This document shows, piece by piece, positions 23,817 to 31,424 of a stretch of 40,229 nucleotides of DNA. The stretch spans positions 1 through 40,229 of the forward strand of contig NZ_JAMXQV010000050.1 in NCBI RefSeq assembly GCF_024703995.1. Direction: 5' to 3'. The translations under genes and the position numbers were made by a program. How positions within the stretch are numbered: position 1 is the first letter of the stretch; every line of letters begins with the position of its first letter. This DNA comes from Amycolatopsis iheyensis. Its GTDB lineage: Bacteria; Actinomycetota; Actinomycetes; Mycobacteriales; Pseudonocardiaceae. The notes under the pieces are model-generated. The model did not search any database and was not told where the DNA came from. It saw only the letters and a list, made by a program, of their open reading frames with translations.

Positions 23817-25128
23817 TCACCGCCCGGGCAACGCCCAGCTCCACGAGGTCCTGGGGCCGCAGGTGCAGCTGGTTGGCGATGTCCGGAACCTCCGAAGCCG
23901 GCCGCTTGAGGATCGCGGCCGCCGCCTCCGGGGACGTCACCGAGAAGTACGCGTCCGGTGCCACCCACGTCGACTCCGGGGCCGCGAACGCCAGCGCGCC
24001 ACCCGAGCCGCCCTCGCCGATCACCAAGGTCGTCACCGGGACCGAGGCCGTTGCCACCGCCTCGAACAGCTCCGCGATCGCGCCGCCCGCGCCTGCCTCC
24101 TCGGCCGCCGCGTCGTTGGCCGCTCCCGGGGTGTCGACCAGGGTCAGCACCGGGATGCGCAGGCGGGACGCCAGCCGCACCAGCCTCGCCGCCGTCCGGA
24201 AGCCCGCCGGTGCCGTCGGGGTGCCGCACTGGGCCGCGTACGCGATCGTCCGGCCGTTGCGCCAGCCGAACCCGCAGCGAACCCCCGGGTCGACGCCGCC
24301 CTGGCGGTCGCCGCTGATGTCCTCACGCCAGTCGAAGTAGGCGTCCAGGTACTCGACCGCCCGCGCGCGCCGCGGGGACCGCGCCGCCTGGACCGCCTCC
24401 CAGCCCGTCTCCGGCAAGGCCGTCGACCGCAGGGCCGACGGCGGCGGCGCGGCCGCCGAAGACTGCGAGGTCAGCAGCCCCAGCCAGCGTTCCAGCGCCG
24501 CGCCGAGCTCGTCGGGCGGGACGATCGCGTCGACCTGCCCCCACGCCAGCTTCGCCTCGGCCGTGTACGCCTCCGGCGAACCCGCCGGCCGCACCCGCGA
24601 CCCCGCGAACCCGACCTGGGCCTCCGGCAGCGCGAGGATGACGTCGGCGCCCGCGCCGAGCGTCGCCCAGCCGCCGCCCGTCGTCGGGTCGCGCAGCACC
24701 GAGATCCGCGGGATGCCGGCCGAGCGCGTCAGCGACGACGCCCGCGCCACCCGCTGCAGCTGCATCAACGCGCGCATGCCCTGCTGCATGCGGCTGCCGC
24801 CGGTCGAGATCAGCGACACCACCGGCAGCCGGGCCTCGCGGGCGTGCGCGAACGCCGCCTCGATCCGGTCGCCGGTCCGCTGCCCGAGCGACCCGCCGAG
24901 GAAGCCGAACTCGAACGCGATCAGCACGGCTTCGACGTCGCCGATCTTCGCTGTCCCGCAGACGACCGACTCCTGCTCGCCGGTGCGCTCTTCCGCGGCA
25001 GCCCGCGCGGAGCGGTAGCCGGGCCAGCGGATGGGGCCGTCGGCCGGCTCGTCGCGCAGGGGCGTGCCGAACTCTTCGAAGCCACTCGAAACCGCGGCCA
25101 GTACCTCGCGCGCCGGCAGCCTAGACAC
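23800..25128 (-). CDS. Fused acyl-CoA carboxylase carboxyltransferase (AccD-AccA-like)
   Basis: 442 residues with both crotonase-fold halves of a biotin-dependent carboxyltransferase. The N-half is beta-type (GGSLGQRTGDRIEAAF, STGGSRMQQGMRAL, TTGGGWATLGAGADV). The C-half is alpha-type (FGWRNGRTIAYAAQ, VDTPGAANDAAAEEAGAG, GEGGSGGALAFA). It lacks the zinc ribbon of E. coli AccD. The role would be carboxyl transfer from carboxybiotin to acetyl-CoA or another acyl-CoA; no biotin carboxylase/BCCP gene is nearby, so it would use one encoded elsewhere. GTG 25128 overlaps the matB stop by 8 nt, so it is co-translated with a malonyl-CoA synthetase and probably serves the same malonyl-type pool. Confidence 0.8.
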   Translation of the reverse strand: MSRLPAREVLAAVSSGFEEFGTPLRDEPADGPIRWPGYRSARAAAEERTGEQESVVCGTAKIGDVEAVLIAFEFGFLGGSLGQRTGDRIEAAFAHAREARLPVVSLISTGGSRMQQGMRALMQLQRVARASSLTRSAGIPRISVLRDPTTGGGWATLGAGADVILALPEAQVGFAGSRVRPAGSPEAYTAEAKLAWGQVDAIVPPDELGAALERWLGLLTSQSSAAAPPPSALRSTALPETGWEAVQAARSPRRARAVEYLDAYFDWREDISGDRQGGVDPGVRCGFGWRNGRTIAYAAQCGTPTAPAGFRTAARLVRLASRLRIPVLTLVDTPGAANDAAAEEAGAGGAIAELFEAVATASVPVTTLVIGEGGSGGALAFAAPESTWVAPDAYFSVTSPEAAAAILKRPASEVPDIANQLHLRPQDLVELGVARAVIRPAE

Positions 25129-26545
25129 CGAGGGCCCGCTTCATGACCTTGCCCATGTCGTTGCGCGGCAAGGCATCCAGGTACCGGACGACCCGCGGGC
25201 GCTTGTGCGGCGCGAGCAGCTTCGCGACGTGGTCGGCCAGTTCCTCGGCCGACGGCGGCTCGCCGCTGGGCACGATCCACGCGACGATCCGCTCGCCGAG
25301 GTCGTCGTCCGGCTCGCCGGTGACGGCCGCTTCTGCGACGCCCGCGTGTTCGAGCAGCGCGTTTTCGATCTCGCCCGCGCCGATCTTGTAGCCGCCGCTC
25401 TTGATCAGGTCGGTCGCCTTGCGCCCGACGATCCGGACGTAACCGTCGGTGTCCAGCGTCGCCATGTCGCCGGTGCGGAACCAGCCGTCGTCGAACGCGG
25501 CCGCGGTCGCGTCCGGGCGGTTGAGGTACTCGGTGAACAGGTTCGGGCCGCGCACCTGGATCTCGCCGACGGTCTCGATGTCCTCGATCGCCTCGCCGGC
25601 TTCGCCGACCAGCCGCAGTTCGACGCCCCGCAACGGCACCCCGACCGAGCCGGGCTTGCGCTCGCTGTCCGCGCGGACGCTCGTGTTCATCAGCGTCTCG
25701 GTCATCCCGTACCGCTCGACGACCTCCTGGCCGGTCGCCGCGGTGATCCGCTGGTGGTCGTGCACCGGCAGCGCCGCGGACCCGGAGACGAGCAGCCGCG
25801 CGCTCTTCAGCGCCTCGGCCAAGGCGGTGTCCGCACCGACCTCGCCCGCGATGCGGTGGTACATCGTCGGCACGCCGAACAGCATGGTCGCGCCGGCCGC
25901 GAGCTCACGCGCGACGCCCTCGGTGGAGAACCGGCCGAGGTGGCGCACCGAGCCGCCGCGGCGCAGCGGGCCCAGGATGCCGAGGATCAGGCCGTGCACG
26001 TGGAACAGCGGGAGCGCGTGCACGAGGACGTCGTCGGCGGTCCAGCCCCAGGCGTCCTCGAGCGCGTCCAAGGTGGTCGCGAGCGCGCGGCGGGGGAGCA
26101 CCACGCCTTTCGGCGGGCCGGTGGTGCCCGAGGTGTAGACGACCAACGCGGGTGTCTCGGGGTCCGGCTCGGCCGCGAAGGGCGTCTTCTCACCGGTGAG
26201 CGGGATGTCGCGACGAGGCAGGTCCGCGAGGCCAGCGGGCAGCTCGACGCCCGGCTCGGCGAGCACCAGCTGCGGGTCACTGTCGGTGAGAATGTGCGCC
26301 AGTTCACGCTCGCCGATCTTCGGGTTCAGCGGCACGGCCGGGACACCGGCCAGCAGCGCGGCGATGACCGCGACGCTCGTGTGCACGGTCGGGGTCGCCC
26401 ACACCGCGACCCGGCCGCGCGGCAGGTCACGGGCCAGGGTTCCGGCGACAGCGCCGAGATCGTCGTAGGTGAGGACGTGGTCGCCGAAGCGCAGGGCTTC
26501 CTTGGTGGAACCGTCGGCGAGGGTGGGGAACAACGGGGCGGGCAC
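25121..26545 (-). CDS. matB: Malonyl-CoA synthetase MatB
   Basis: 474 residues, ANL superfamily. The sequence agrees closely throughout with Streptomyces coelicolor MatB as I remember it (VVYTSGTTGPPKGVVLPRRA, LVHALPLFHVHGLILG, GATMLFGVPTMYHRIA, ERYGMTETLMNTSVRAD, IKSGGYKIGAGEIENALLE, and the C-terminal Lys in NDMGKVMKRALG; parts quoted separately). It makes malonyl- or methylmalonyl-CoA from the free diacid, ATP and CoA, an extender-unit supply and scavenging route. GTG 26545 has GGGAGG upstream. It is the first gene of the minus-strand pair and is divergent from tsaB, with 99 nt between. Confidence 0.92.
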   Translation of the reverse strand: MPAPLFPTLADGSTKEALRFGDHVLTYDDLGAVAGTLARDLPRGRVAVWATPTVHTSVAVIAALLAGVPAVPLNPKIGERELAHILTDSDPQLVLAEPGVELPAGLADLPRRDIPLTGEKTPFAAEPDPETPALVVYTSGTTGPPKGVVLPRRALATTLDALEDAWGWTADDVLVHALPLFHVHGLILGILGPLRRGGSVRHLGRFSTEGVARELAAGATMLFGVPTMYHRIAGEVGADTALAEALKSARLLVSGSAALPVHDHQRITAATGQEVVERYGMTETLMNTSVRADSERKPGSVGVPLRGVELRLVGEAGEAIEDIETVGEIQVRGPNLFTEYLNRPDATAAAFDDGWFRTGDMATLDTDGYVRIVGRKATDLIKSGGYKIGAGEIENALLEHAGVAEAAVTGEPDDDLGERIVAWIVPSGEPPSAEELADHVAKLLAPHKRPRVVRYLDALPRNDMGKVMKRALGV

Positions 26546-26630
26546 CGCGGGGACCTCCCAGAGTCGGACTCCATCCGCACGTTACCGTGCCGTTCCGTCC
26601 CCTGCAGCAAGCCGCCGAACACCCTGGTCG

Positions 26631-26636
26631 TACGCT
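26631..26636 (+). promoter_or_regulatory. Possible -10 for leaderless tsaB
   Basis: TACGCT ends 8 nt before GTG 26645, and there is no SD. A leaderless tsaB-rimI-tsaD transcript would fit this spacing. The -35 is not obvious. Confidence 0.3.
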
Positions 26637-26644
26637 TGCTTACC

Positions 26645-27310
26645 GTGTTGGTACTGGCGATCGATACCTCGACCCCGGCGGTGACCGCGGGCGTCGTCGC
26701 GGTGGACGAAAGCGGGGTCGAGACGCGCGGAGACCGCGTCACGGTCGACCCGCGCGCCCACGGCGAGCTGATCATGCCGCACGCGCTGGCCGCGGACGAA
26801 GCCGCCGGGGTGTCCCTCAAGGACCTCGACGCGATCGTCGCCGGCGTCGGCCCCGGGCCGTTCACCGGGCTGCGTGCCGGGATGGCCACCGCCGCCGCGC
26901 TCGGGCACGCCCTCGGCCTGCCGGTGTACCCGGTGTGCAGCCTCGACGCGATCGCGGCCGACGTCGCCGCGGGCGAAACCGCTTTCCTCGTCCTCACCGA
27001 CGCCCGCCGCCGCGAGGTCTACTGGGCCGCCTACGACGCTTCGGGACACCGCACCGAAGGCCCGGCCGTGCAGCGTCCGGCCGACCTCGAGACCGACGTC
27101 AAGGTCGCGGCCGGGGACGGCGCGGTGCTGTACGCCGGCGTGCTCGACGTCCGGCCGATCGAGCCGCGCTTCCCGTCGCCGGCCGGGCTGGTGAAGGCCG
27201 CGCGTGCCGAGCTGCTGGCGAAGGAACCGCCCGCGCCGCTGACGCCCCTGTACCTGCGCCGTCCCGATGCCGCCGAGCCGTCGGCGCCGAAACGGGTGAC
27301 CACGCCGTGA
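26645..27310 (+). CDS. tsaB: tRNA t6A biosynthesis protein TsaB
   Basis: 221 residues, ASKHA fold, the inactive scaffold partner of TsaD. The N-terminal LAIDTSTPAVTAGVV phosphate-loop-like segment, GVGPGPFTGLRAGMATA and the internal LTDARRREVYWA are characteristic. Start GTG 26645 is chosen because upstream in-frame sequence is antisense to matB. Its stop overlaps the rimI start (GTGA). It is the first of three tightly coupled genes. Confidence 0.93.
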   Translation: MLVLAIDTSTPAVTAGVVAVDESGVETRGDRVTVDPRAHGELIMPHALAADEAAGVSLKDLDAIVAGVGPGPFTGLRAGMATAAALGHALGLPVYPVCSLDAIAADVAAGETAFLVLTDARRREVYWAAYDASGHRTEGPAVQRPADLETDVKVAAGDGAVLYAGVLDVRPIEPRFPSPAGLVKAARAELLAKEPPAPLTPLYLRRPDAAEPSAPKRVTTP

Positions 27311-27786
27311 GACTCGAGCCGCTGCGCCGCAAGGACATCGCCCGGTGCGTGGAGATCGAGAAGATCCTCTTCCCCGGTGACGACCCGTGGAGCTCCCGCG
27401 CCTTCCACTCCGAGCTGGACGCCGGGAACTTCTACCTCGCGGCGCGCCCCGACGAGGGCGACGAGCTGCTCGGCTACGCCGGGCTGGCCGTCGTCGGGCG
27501 GCGCCGCGGCGAGTACGAGGCGATGGTGCACACGATCGGCGTCGCGCCCGAGCACCAGGGCCACGGCATCGGCAAGGCGCTGCTGCGGGCGCTGCTGGAG
27601 CGGGCCGACGAGTTCGAGGCGCCGGTGTTCCTCGAGGTCCGCACGGACAACGAGACGGCGCTGGGGCTGTACGAGAAACACGGCTTCGAACGGCTCGGCA
27701 TCCGGAAGCGCTACTACCAGCCTTCCGGCGCCGACGCGTACACGATGGTCCGCCCCGCGCGGACGCGAGACGAGGTGGCGGGCTGA
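27307..27786 (+). CDS. rimI: Ribosomal protein alanine N-acetyltransferase (RimI family)
   Basis: 159 residues, GNAT fold. The acetyl-CoA binding motif is GVAPEHQGHGIGKALL, and LEVRTDNETALGLYEKHGF is the C-terminal GNAT signature. RimI acetylates the N-terminal Ala of ribosomal protein S18; actinobacterial RimI homologues have broader substrates, and the tsaB/tsaD neighbourhood is a conserved arrangement. It overlaps tsaB by 4 nt and tsaD by 1 nt (TGATG). Confidence 0.92.
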   Translation: MRLEPLRRKDIARCVEIEKILFPGDDPWSSRAFHSELDAGNFYLAARPDEGDELLGYAGLAVVGRRRGEYEAMVHTIGVAPEHQGHGIGKALLRALLERADEFEAPVFLEVRTDNETALGLYEKHGFERLGIRKRYYQPSGADAYTMVRPARTRDEVAG

Positions 27787-28835
27787 TGTCACGCATCATC
27801 ATGGGCATCGAGAGCTCGTGCGACGAGACCGGCGTCGGCCTGGTCCGCCTGCACGACGACGGCACGGTGGAGCTGCTCGCCGACGAGGTCGCCTCGAGCG
27901 TGGAGCAGCACGCGCGCTTCGGCGGCGTCGTCCCCGAGGTCGCCAGCCGCGCGCACCTCGAGGCCATGGTCCCGACGACCGAGCGGGCCTTCGAGAAGGC
28001 CGGGCTCGCACTGTCCGATGTGGACGCCATTGCCGTGACGGCCGGGCCTGGCCTGGCGGGTGCGTTGCTCGTCGGCGTCTCCGCGGCGAAGGCGTACGCG
28101 ACGGCGCTGGATGTCCCGCTCTACGGTGTCAACCACCTGGCCGGGCACATCGCGGTCGACACGCTGCAGCACGGGCCGTTGCCGGCGCCTTGCCTGGCGT
28201 TGCTGGTTTCCGGTGGGCACACGCAGCTGCTGCGCGTCGACGACATCGCGTCGGGGATAACCGAGCTGGGGTCCACTGTGGATGATGCGGCCGGTGAGGC
28301 GTACGACAAGGTCGCGCGGGTGCTCGGCCTGCCGTACCCGGGTGGTCCGCCGATCGACAAGGCGGCCAAGAACGGTGATCCTGCCGCGATTGCCTTTCCG
28401 CGTGGGATGACCGGGCCGCGTGACGCGAAGAACGACTTTTCGTTCTCCGGCTTGAAGACTTCGGTGGCGCGCTGGGTCGAAGGCGCCACCCGGCGCGGCG
28501 AGGAAATCCCGGTGGACGATGTTGCGGCGTCGTTCCAAGAGGCCGTCGCGGATGTGCTGACGATGAAGGCGGTCCGCGCGGCGAAGGAGCAGGGGATCGG
28601 GACCATCGTGATCTCCGGCGGCGTGGCGGCGAACTCGCGCTTGTCGTCGCTGGCCGCCGAACGCTGTGCTGCGGCCGGGATTGAGCTGCGGGTGCCGCGG
28701 CCTCGGTTGTGCACGGACAACGGGGCGATGATCGCGGCGCTGGGCGCGCACGTGGTCGCGGCCAAGCTGCCGACCACGCCGTTGGACTTCAGCGCGAACC
28801 CGGCCCTGCCAGTCAACGTCGTCTCACTGTCGTGA
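27786..28835 (+). CDS. tsaD: tRNA t6A37 threonylcarbamoyltransferase TsaD
   Basis: 349 residues. The N-terminal IESSCDETGVG, metal ligands H117 and H121 in N-H-L-A-G-H, and LLVSGGHTQLL, SGGVAANSRL and CTDNGAMIAALG are diagnostic motifs. It transfers threonylcarbamoyl to A37 of ANN-decoding tRNAs. ATG 27786 is embedded in the rimI stop. The stop codon lies inside the left arm of a long hairpin (28829-28874). In M. tuberculosis groES follows; here the gene order changes to wecB on the other strand. Confidence 0.97.
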   Translation: MSRIIMGIESSCDETGVGLVRLHDDGTVELLADEVASSVEQHARFGGVVPEVASRAHLEAMVPTTERAFEKAGLALSDVDAIAVTAGPGLAGALLVGVSAAKAYATALDVPLYGVNHLAGHIAVDTLQHGPLPAPCLALLVSGGHTQLLRVDDIASGITELGSTVDDAAGEAYDKVARVLGLPYPGGPPIDKAAKNGDPAAIAFPRGMTGPRDAKNDFSFSGLKTSVARWVEGATRRGEEIPVDDVAASFQEAVADVLTMKAVRAAKEQGIGTIVISGGVAANSRLSSLAAERCAAAGIELRVPRPRLCTDNGAMIAALGAHVVAAKLPTTPLDFSANPALPVNVVSLS

Positions 28836-28874
28836 GTGTTTAGGGCGGTTAGAACCGCCCTAAACACTCACGAC
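28829..28874. repeat. Perfect 22-bp inverted repeat / bidirectional terminator after tsaD
   Basis: The arms at 28829-28850 and 28853-28874 are perfect complements (22 bp, left arm begins GTCGTGAGTGTTTAGGGCGG) with a 2-nt spacer. The tsaD stop codon lies in the left arm, and the convergent wecB stop is 10 nt beyond. It is relatively AT-rich in the centre and lacks a T-tract. I recall the motif GTGAGTGTTTAGGGCGGTT as a recurring Amycolatopsis element. Confidence 0.82.
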
Positions 28875-28884
28875 GAGTCTTGGC

Positions 28885-30036
28885 CTACGAAGCTGCGGCG
28901 TGCTTGTGGGCCGGGGCGCCCACACCCAGCAGCTCTTCGATCGCCGCCACGGCCAGCACTGCCGCATTCCCTTCACCGTACGGGTTTCCGACCTGAGCCG
29001 GGCTCAGCTCTCCGCGTAGGAGCCGGGCCGCCGTGTCCGCGATGCGGGACGTGTCCGTGCCCACCAGCCACGCGCAGCCCGCCTCCACCACCTCGATGCG
29101 CTCGGTGACGTCGCGCAGTACCAGCACCGGCGTCCCGAACGTCGGTGCCTCCTCCTGGATGCCGCCCGAGTCCGTCAGCACCAGTGATGCCAGGCGCAAT
29201 GCCCGGACCAGGTCCGGGTACTCCAGCGGGTCCGTCACCGTCACCCGTGGCAAGCCGCCCAGTGCCGCCTCGACCTGCTCGCGGACCTGGGGGTTCGGGT
29301 GGGCCGGGAACAGCACCTGGACGTCCGGGTGCTCGGCCACGATCAGCTGCACCGCGGCCAGCGTCCGCTCGAGCGGTGCGCCCCAGGACTCCCGGCGGTG
29401 CGACGTGACCAGCACCAGCCGCTCGCCCGCCTCCGCGATCTCCATCTCCAGCAACGCCAGCGCCGTGTCCCGCGCCGGGAGGTCGCGGGCCGCGATCTCC
29501 AGCACCGCGTCGACGACCGTGTTGCCCGTGACCGCGATGTGTTGCCGCGCAACGCCTTCCGCGCGCAGCTCCGCCGCCGCGCCGACCGTCGGCGCCAAGT
29601 GCAGCGCCGCCAGGCGGGACACCATCTGCCGCGCGCCCTCCTCCGGGAACGGCGCCGCCAGGTCGTGCGTGCGCAGCCCGGCTTCGAGGTGCACCACCGG
29701 GATGCCCAGCCAGAACGCGGCCAGCGCGCCCGCGAGCGTCGTCGTGGTGTCGCCCTGGACGACGAGCGCGGCCGGCGCGTGCCGCCGCAGGACGTCGTCG
29801 AGTGCGGGCAGCAAGCCCGCCACCAGCTCCGCCTGGCCGCCGGTGACGCGCGGTGGCACGTCCAGCCACGCGTCCACGACCAGGCCGAACGGGGCGAGCG
29901 CCTGCTCGACCATGCCCGCGTGCTGGCCGCTGTGGACCAGGACCGGCCGCATGGCCGGGTGCTCTTCGAGCGCCAGTGCGAGCGGCGCGAGCTTGAGCGC
30001 TTCCGGCCGCGTCCCGGCCAGCAACATCACATCCAC
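28885..30036 (-). CDS. wecB: UDP-N-acetylglucosamine 2-epimerase (non-hydrolysing)
   Basis: 383 residues from GTG 30036, which has GAGAAGGGG about 9 nt upstream; GTG 30057 or ATG 30027 are alternatives. GT-B fold epimerase giving UDP-ManNAc: LLAGTRPEALKLAPL at the N-terminus, HSGQH, VQGDTTTT, HLEAGLRT, SHRRESWG, and DSGGIQEEAPTFGTPVLVLR with VTERIE for UDP binding. UDP-ManNAc serves teichuronic, enterobacterial-antigen-like or other wall polymers. It is convergent with tsaD, upstream of which GlmM/GlmS supply the UDP-GlcNAc route. The downstream half of the envelope cluster begins just beyond its start. Confidence 0.92.
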   Translation of the reverse strand: MDVMLLAGTRPEALKLAPLALALEEHPAMRPVLVHSGQHAGMVEQALAPFGLVVDAWLDVPPRVTGGQAELVAGLLPALDDVLRRHAPAALVVQGDTTTTLAGALAAFWLGIPVVHLEAGLRTHDLAAPFPEEGARQMVSRLAALHLAPTVGAAAELRAEGVARQHIAVTGNTVVDAVLEIAARDLPARDTALALLEMEIAEAGERLVLVTSHRRESWGAPLERTLAAVQLIVAEHPDVQVLFPAHPNPQVREQVEAALGGLPRVTVTDPLEYPDLVRALRLASLVLTDSGGIQEEAPTFGTPVLVLRDVTERIEVVEAGCAWLVGTDTSRIADTAARLLRGELSPAQVGNPYGEGNAAVLAVAAIEELLGVGAPAHKHAAAS

Positions 30037-30133
30037 CCCGCGGTGCCCCTTCTCCACATAGTCCAGTGTCCCTGAGAATTTCTTTCGCCGCGGGCCGCCG
30101 GCGTGCGAGGGGCGCACGCCGACGGCCCGTTCC

Positions 30134-30313
30134 TCAATCCCGCGCCTGGGAGAGGCGGCGATTGCGGCGGTGGACGGCGATCAGCGCGACGGTCCCGAGC
30201 AGGACCAGGAGCACGCCGACGGCCAGCCACCACCCGACGTCGGCGCCGGTGGCGGCGAGGGTGCCCACCCCGCCACCGGCCACGCCGACACCCGCGCCCG
30301 GCATCTTGTACAT
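30134..30313 (-). CDS. LAXTG-tailed membrane microprotein
   Basis: 59 residues from ATG 30313, with GCGAGG a few nt upstream. The layout is a Gly/Val-rich segment of about 18 residues, then L-A-A-T-G, one hydrophobic helix (WWLAVGVLLVLLGTVALIAV) and a basic end RRNRR. That is a complete sortase-type cell-wall sorting signal. LAXTG is the motif associated with class E sortases of high-GC Gram-positives. There is no N-terminal signal peptide and almost no mature domain, so it may be a free-standing anchor, a remnant, or a small membrane protein. It starts 11 nt after the stop of the anchor-P gene and should be co-transcribed. The in-frame ORF reaches 30406, but that would overlap the neighbour. 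Confidence 0.55.
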   Translation of the reverse strand: MYKMPGAGVGVAGGGVGTLAATGADVGWWLAVGVLLVLLGTVALIAVHRRNRRLSQARD

Positions 30314-30324
30314 CCGGGCCTCGC

Positions 30325-31092
30325 TCAGGCCTGGGTCGCGCGACGGCGGTAGATGCGCGTGCCGACCGGCACGGCGATCGCGCCGAGCAGGCCCAGCCCG
30401 ATCCACAGGCCGGCGCCCGACGCCAGCGGCATCGGCGGCGCGGCCGGGCCGCAGGTCGCCGACGACACGATGACGTCACCCGAGCCGAGCGAGCCGACGA
30501 CTCCGCCGAGCAGCTTCACGTGGATGGCGTTGACCGTGAGGCTGCCGTCCTTGTTCTTGATCTGCTCGTTGAGGATGATCGTCGCGATGTTGATCCCGGC
30601 CAGGCCGACCTTGATCTGCGTGTTCGGCGCCGGGTTGGCGTCGACCGCGCCGATGCTGCCGAGCTTCGCGTCGGCCAGCGTGCTGCTGCCCTTGACGCCT
30701 TCCTGGGTGGCGGTGCACACGGCCTCGACGGTCTTGACGCCGACGTTGCCGAGCGCGGCCTTGAGCAGCGGCACGCCGACGTCGGCGGTGGTCGCCTTCG
30801 CGGTCACCGCGCCGGAGTTGTCGTCGCGCTTGGCCTCGGTGGTGATCACGCCGGCGGTCAGGATGCCGGGCACGGTGGCGCTGGCCAAGGTGCTTGTCGT
30901 CGGGCCCGCGGTGTTGGCCGCCGCGAGCGGCCCCACCTTCACCGCGTCCGCGCCGAGCAGCTTCACATCGACGTTGACGCCGTATGCCGACCCGTCACCG
31001 GGGGCGGCCGAAGCGGGAGCCGCACCGGCGAGCACGACGCTCGCCACGACCGCGGCGAGCAAGCCGCCGCGGCGCACGAGGGAGCTCTTCAT
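30325..31092 (-). CDS. Secreted choice-of-anchor P-like surface protein with C-terminal membrane anchor
   Basis: 255 residues. A signal peptide (MKSSLVRRGGLLAAVVASVV to APASA) is followed by a beta-rich domain of about 190 residues, with Cys126 and Cys217 possibly paired (VCTATQEG; SSATCGPAAP). After a Pro/Ala linker come PLASGAGLWIGLGLLGAIAV and the basic tail TRIYRRR, a C-terminal anchor-like tripartite end without LPXTG. The AYGVNVDVKLLGADAVKVGP opening and the choice of tail recall the 'choice-of-anchor P' proteins of actinobacteria. ATG 31092 follows GGAGG. It is divergent from the exosortase-like gene, which could process its C-terminus (inference from adjacency). Confidence 0.7.
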   Translation of the reverse strand: MKSSLVRRGGLLAAVVASVVLAGAAPASAAPGDGSAYGVNVDVKLLGADAVKVGPLAAANTAGPTTSTLASATVPGILTAGVITTEAKRDDNSGAVTAKATTADVGVPLLKAALGNVGVKTVEAVCTATQEGVKGSSTLADAKLGSIGAVDANPAPNTQIKVGLAGINIATIILNEQIKNKDGSLTVNAIHVKLLGGVVGSLGSGDVIVSSATCGPAAPPMPLASGAGLWIGLGLLGAIAVPVGTRIYRRRATQA

Positions 31093-31424
31093 CTACTGGT
31101 CCTCCGAATTCGCTGGGTTTCCCTGGAGTTCGCGTGACGGCGGCGCGGATCGACCCGGCTTGCCTCGACTTCGCACGCGAATCGACTATCGCCAAGAGCG
31201 CCGCGAATAGCACATGAAAATGCGCGAATCACCGGATCGGGTATTCCGCTGTGAAGTTTCCGCAGGTCGCCACGACATCACCCGGACGGCCTAGAAAGTT
31301 CGGCGGCAAAGCTGCCGAATGGGCCGCTAAACCACACCTCCGGGTAGAGCAGCGGGGCCTTCATGACTTACGCTCGCCGCGGGGTCCGCAGCTTGATCGA
31401 AGAATCGACACCGAGAGGATCGTC
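31093..31424 (+). promoter_or_regulatory. Divergent intergenic region between anchor-P and exosortase-like genes
   Basis: A 332-base region with no credible gene. It is AT-richer than its surroundings near 31190-31260 and must hold promoters for both directions. Its right half contains the candidate structured RNA described at 31280-31360 and, just before the exosortase start, GAGAGGA as the RBS. Confidence 0.5.
31280..31360 (+). ncRNA. Candidate structured leader RNA (GEMM-I / c-di-GMP-I-like elements)
   Basis: In order: TAGAAAG (31292-31298), GGCAAAGC (31305-31312), CGCTAAACC (31325-31333), CTCCGGGTAG (31338-31347) and AGCGGGG (31351-31357). This order recalls conserved blocks of the GEMM-I cyclic-di-GMP riboswitch. 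A P3-like stem, GCU-AA-ACC with GGGU-AG-AGC, can form. Against it, TTCGGCGGC-AAA-GCTGCCGAA (31299-31319) forms a competing 9-bp hairpin that buries GCAAAGC. It would be in the leader of the exosortase-GT2 operon. Confidence 0.3.

Noticed and set aside
28836..28884. groES downstream of tsaD as in M. tuberculosis
   Set aside because: No chaperonin sequence is present; a palindrome and the convergent wecB follow.
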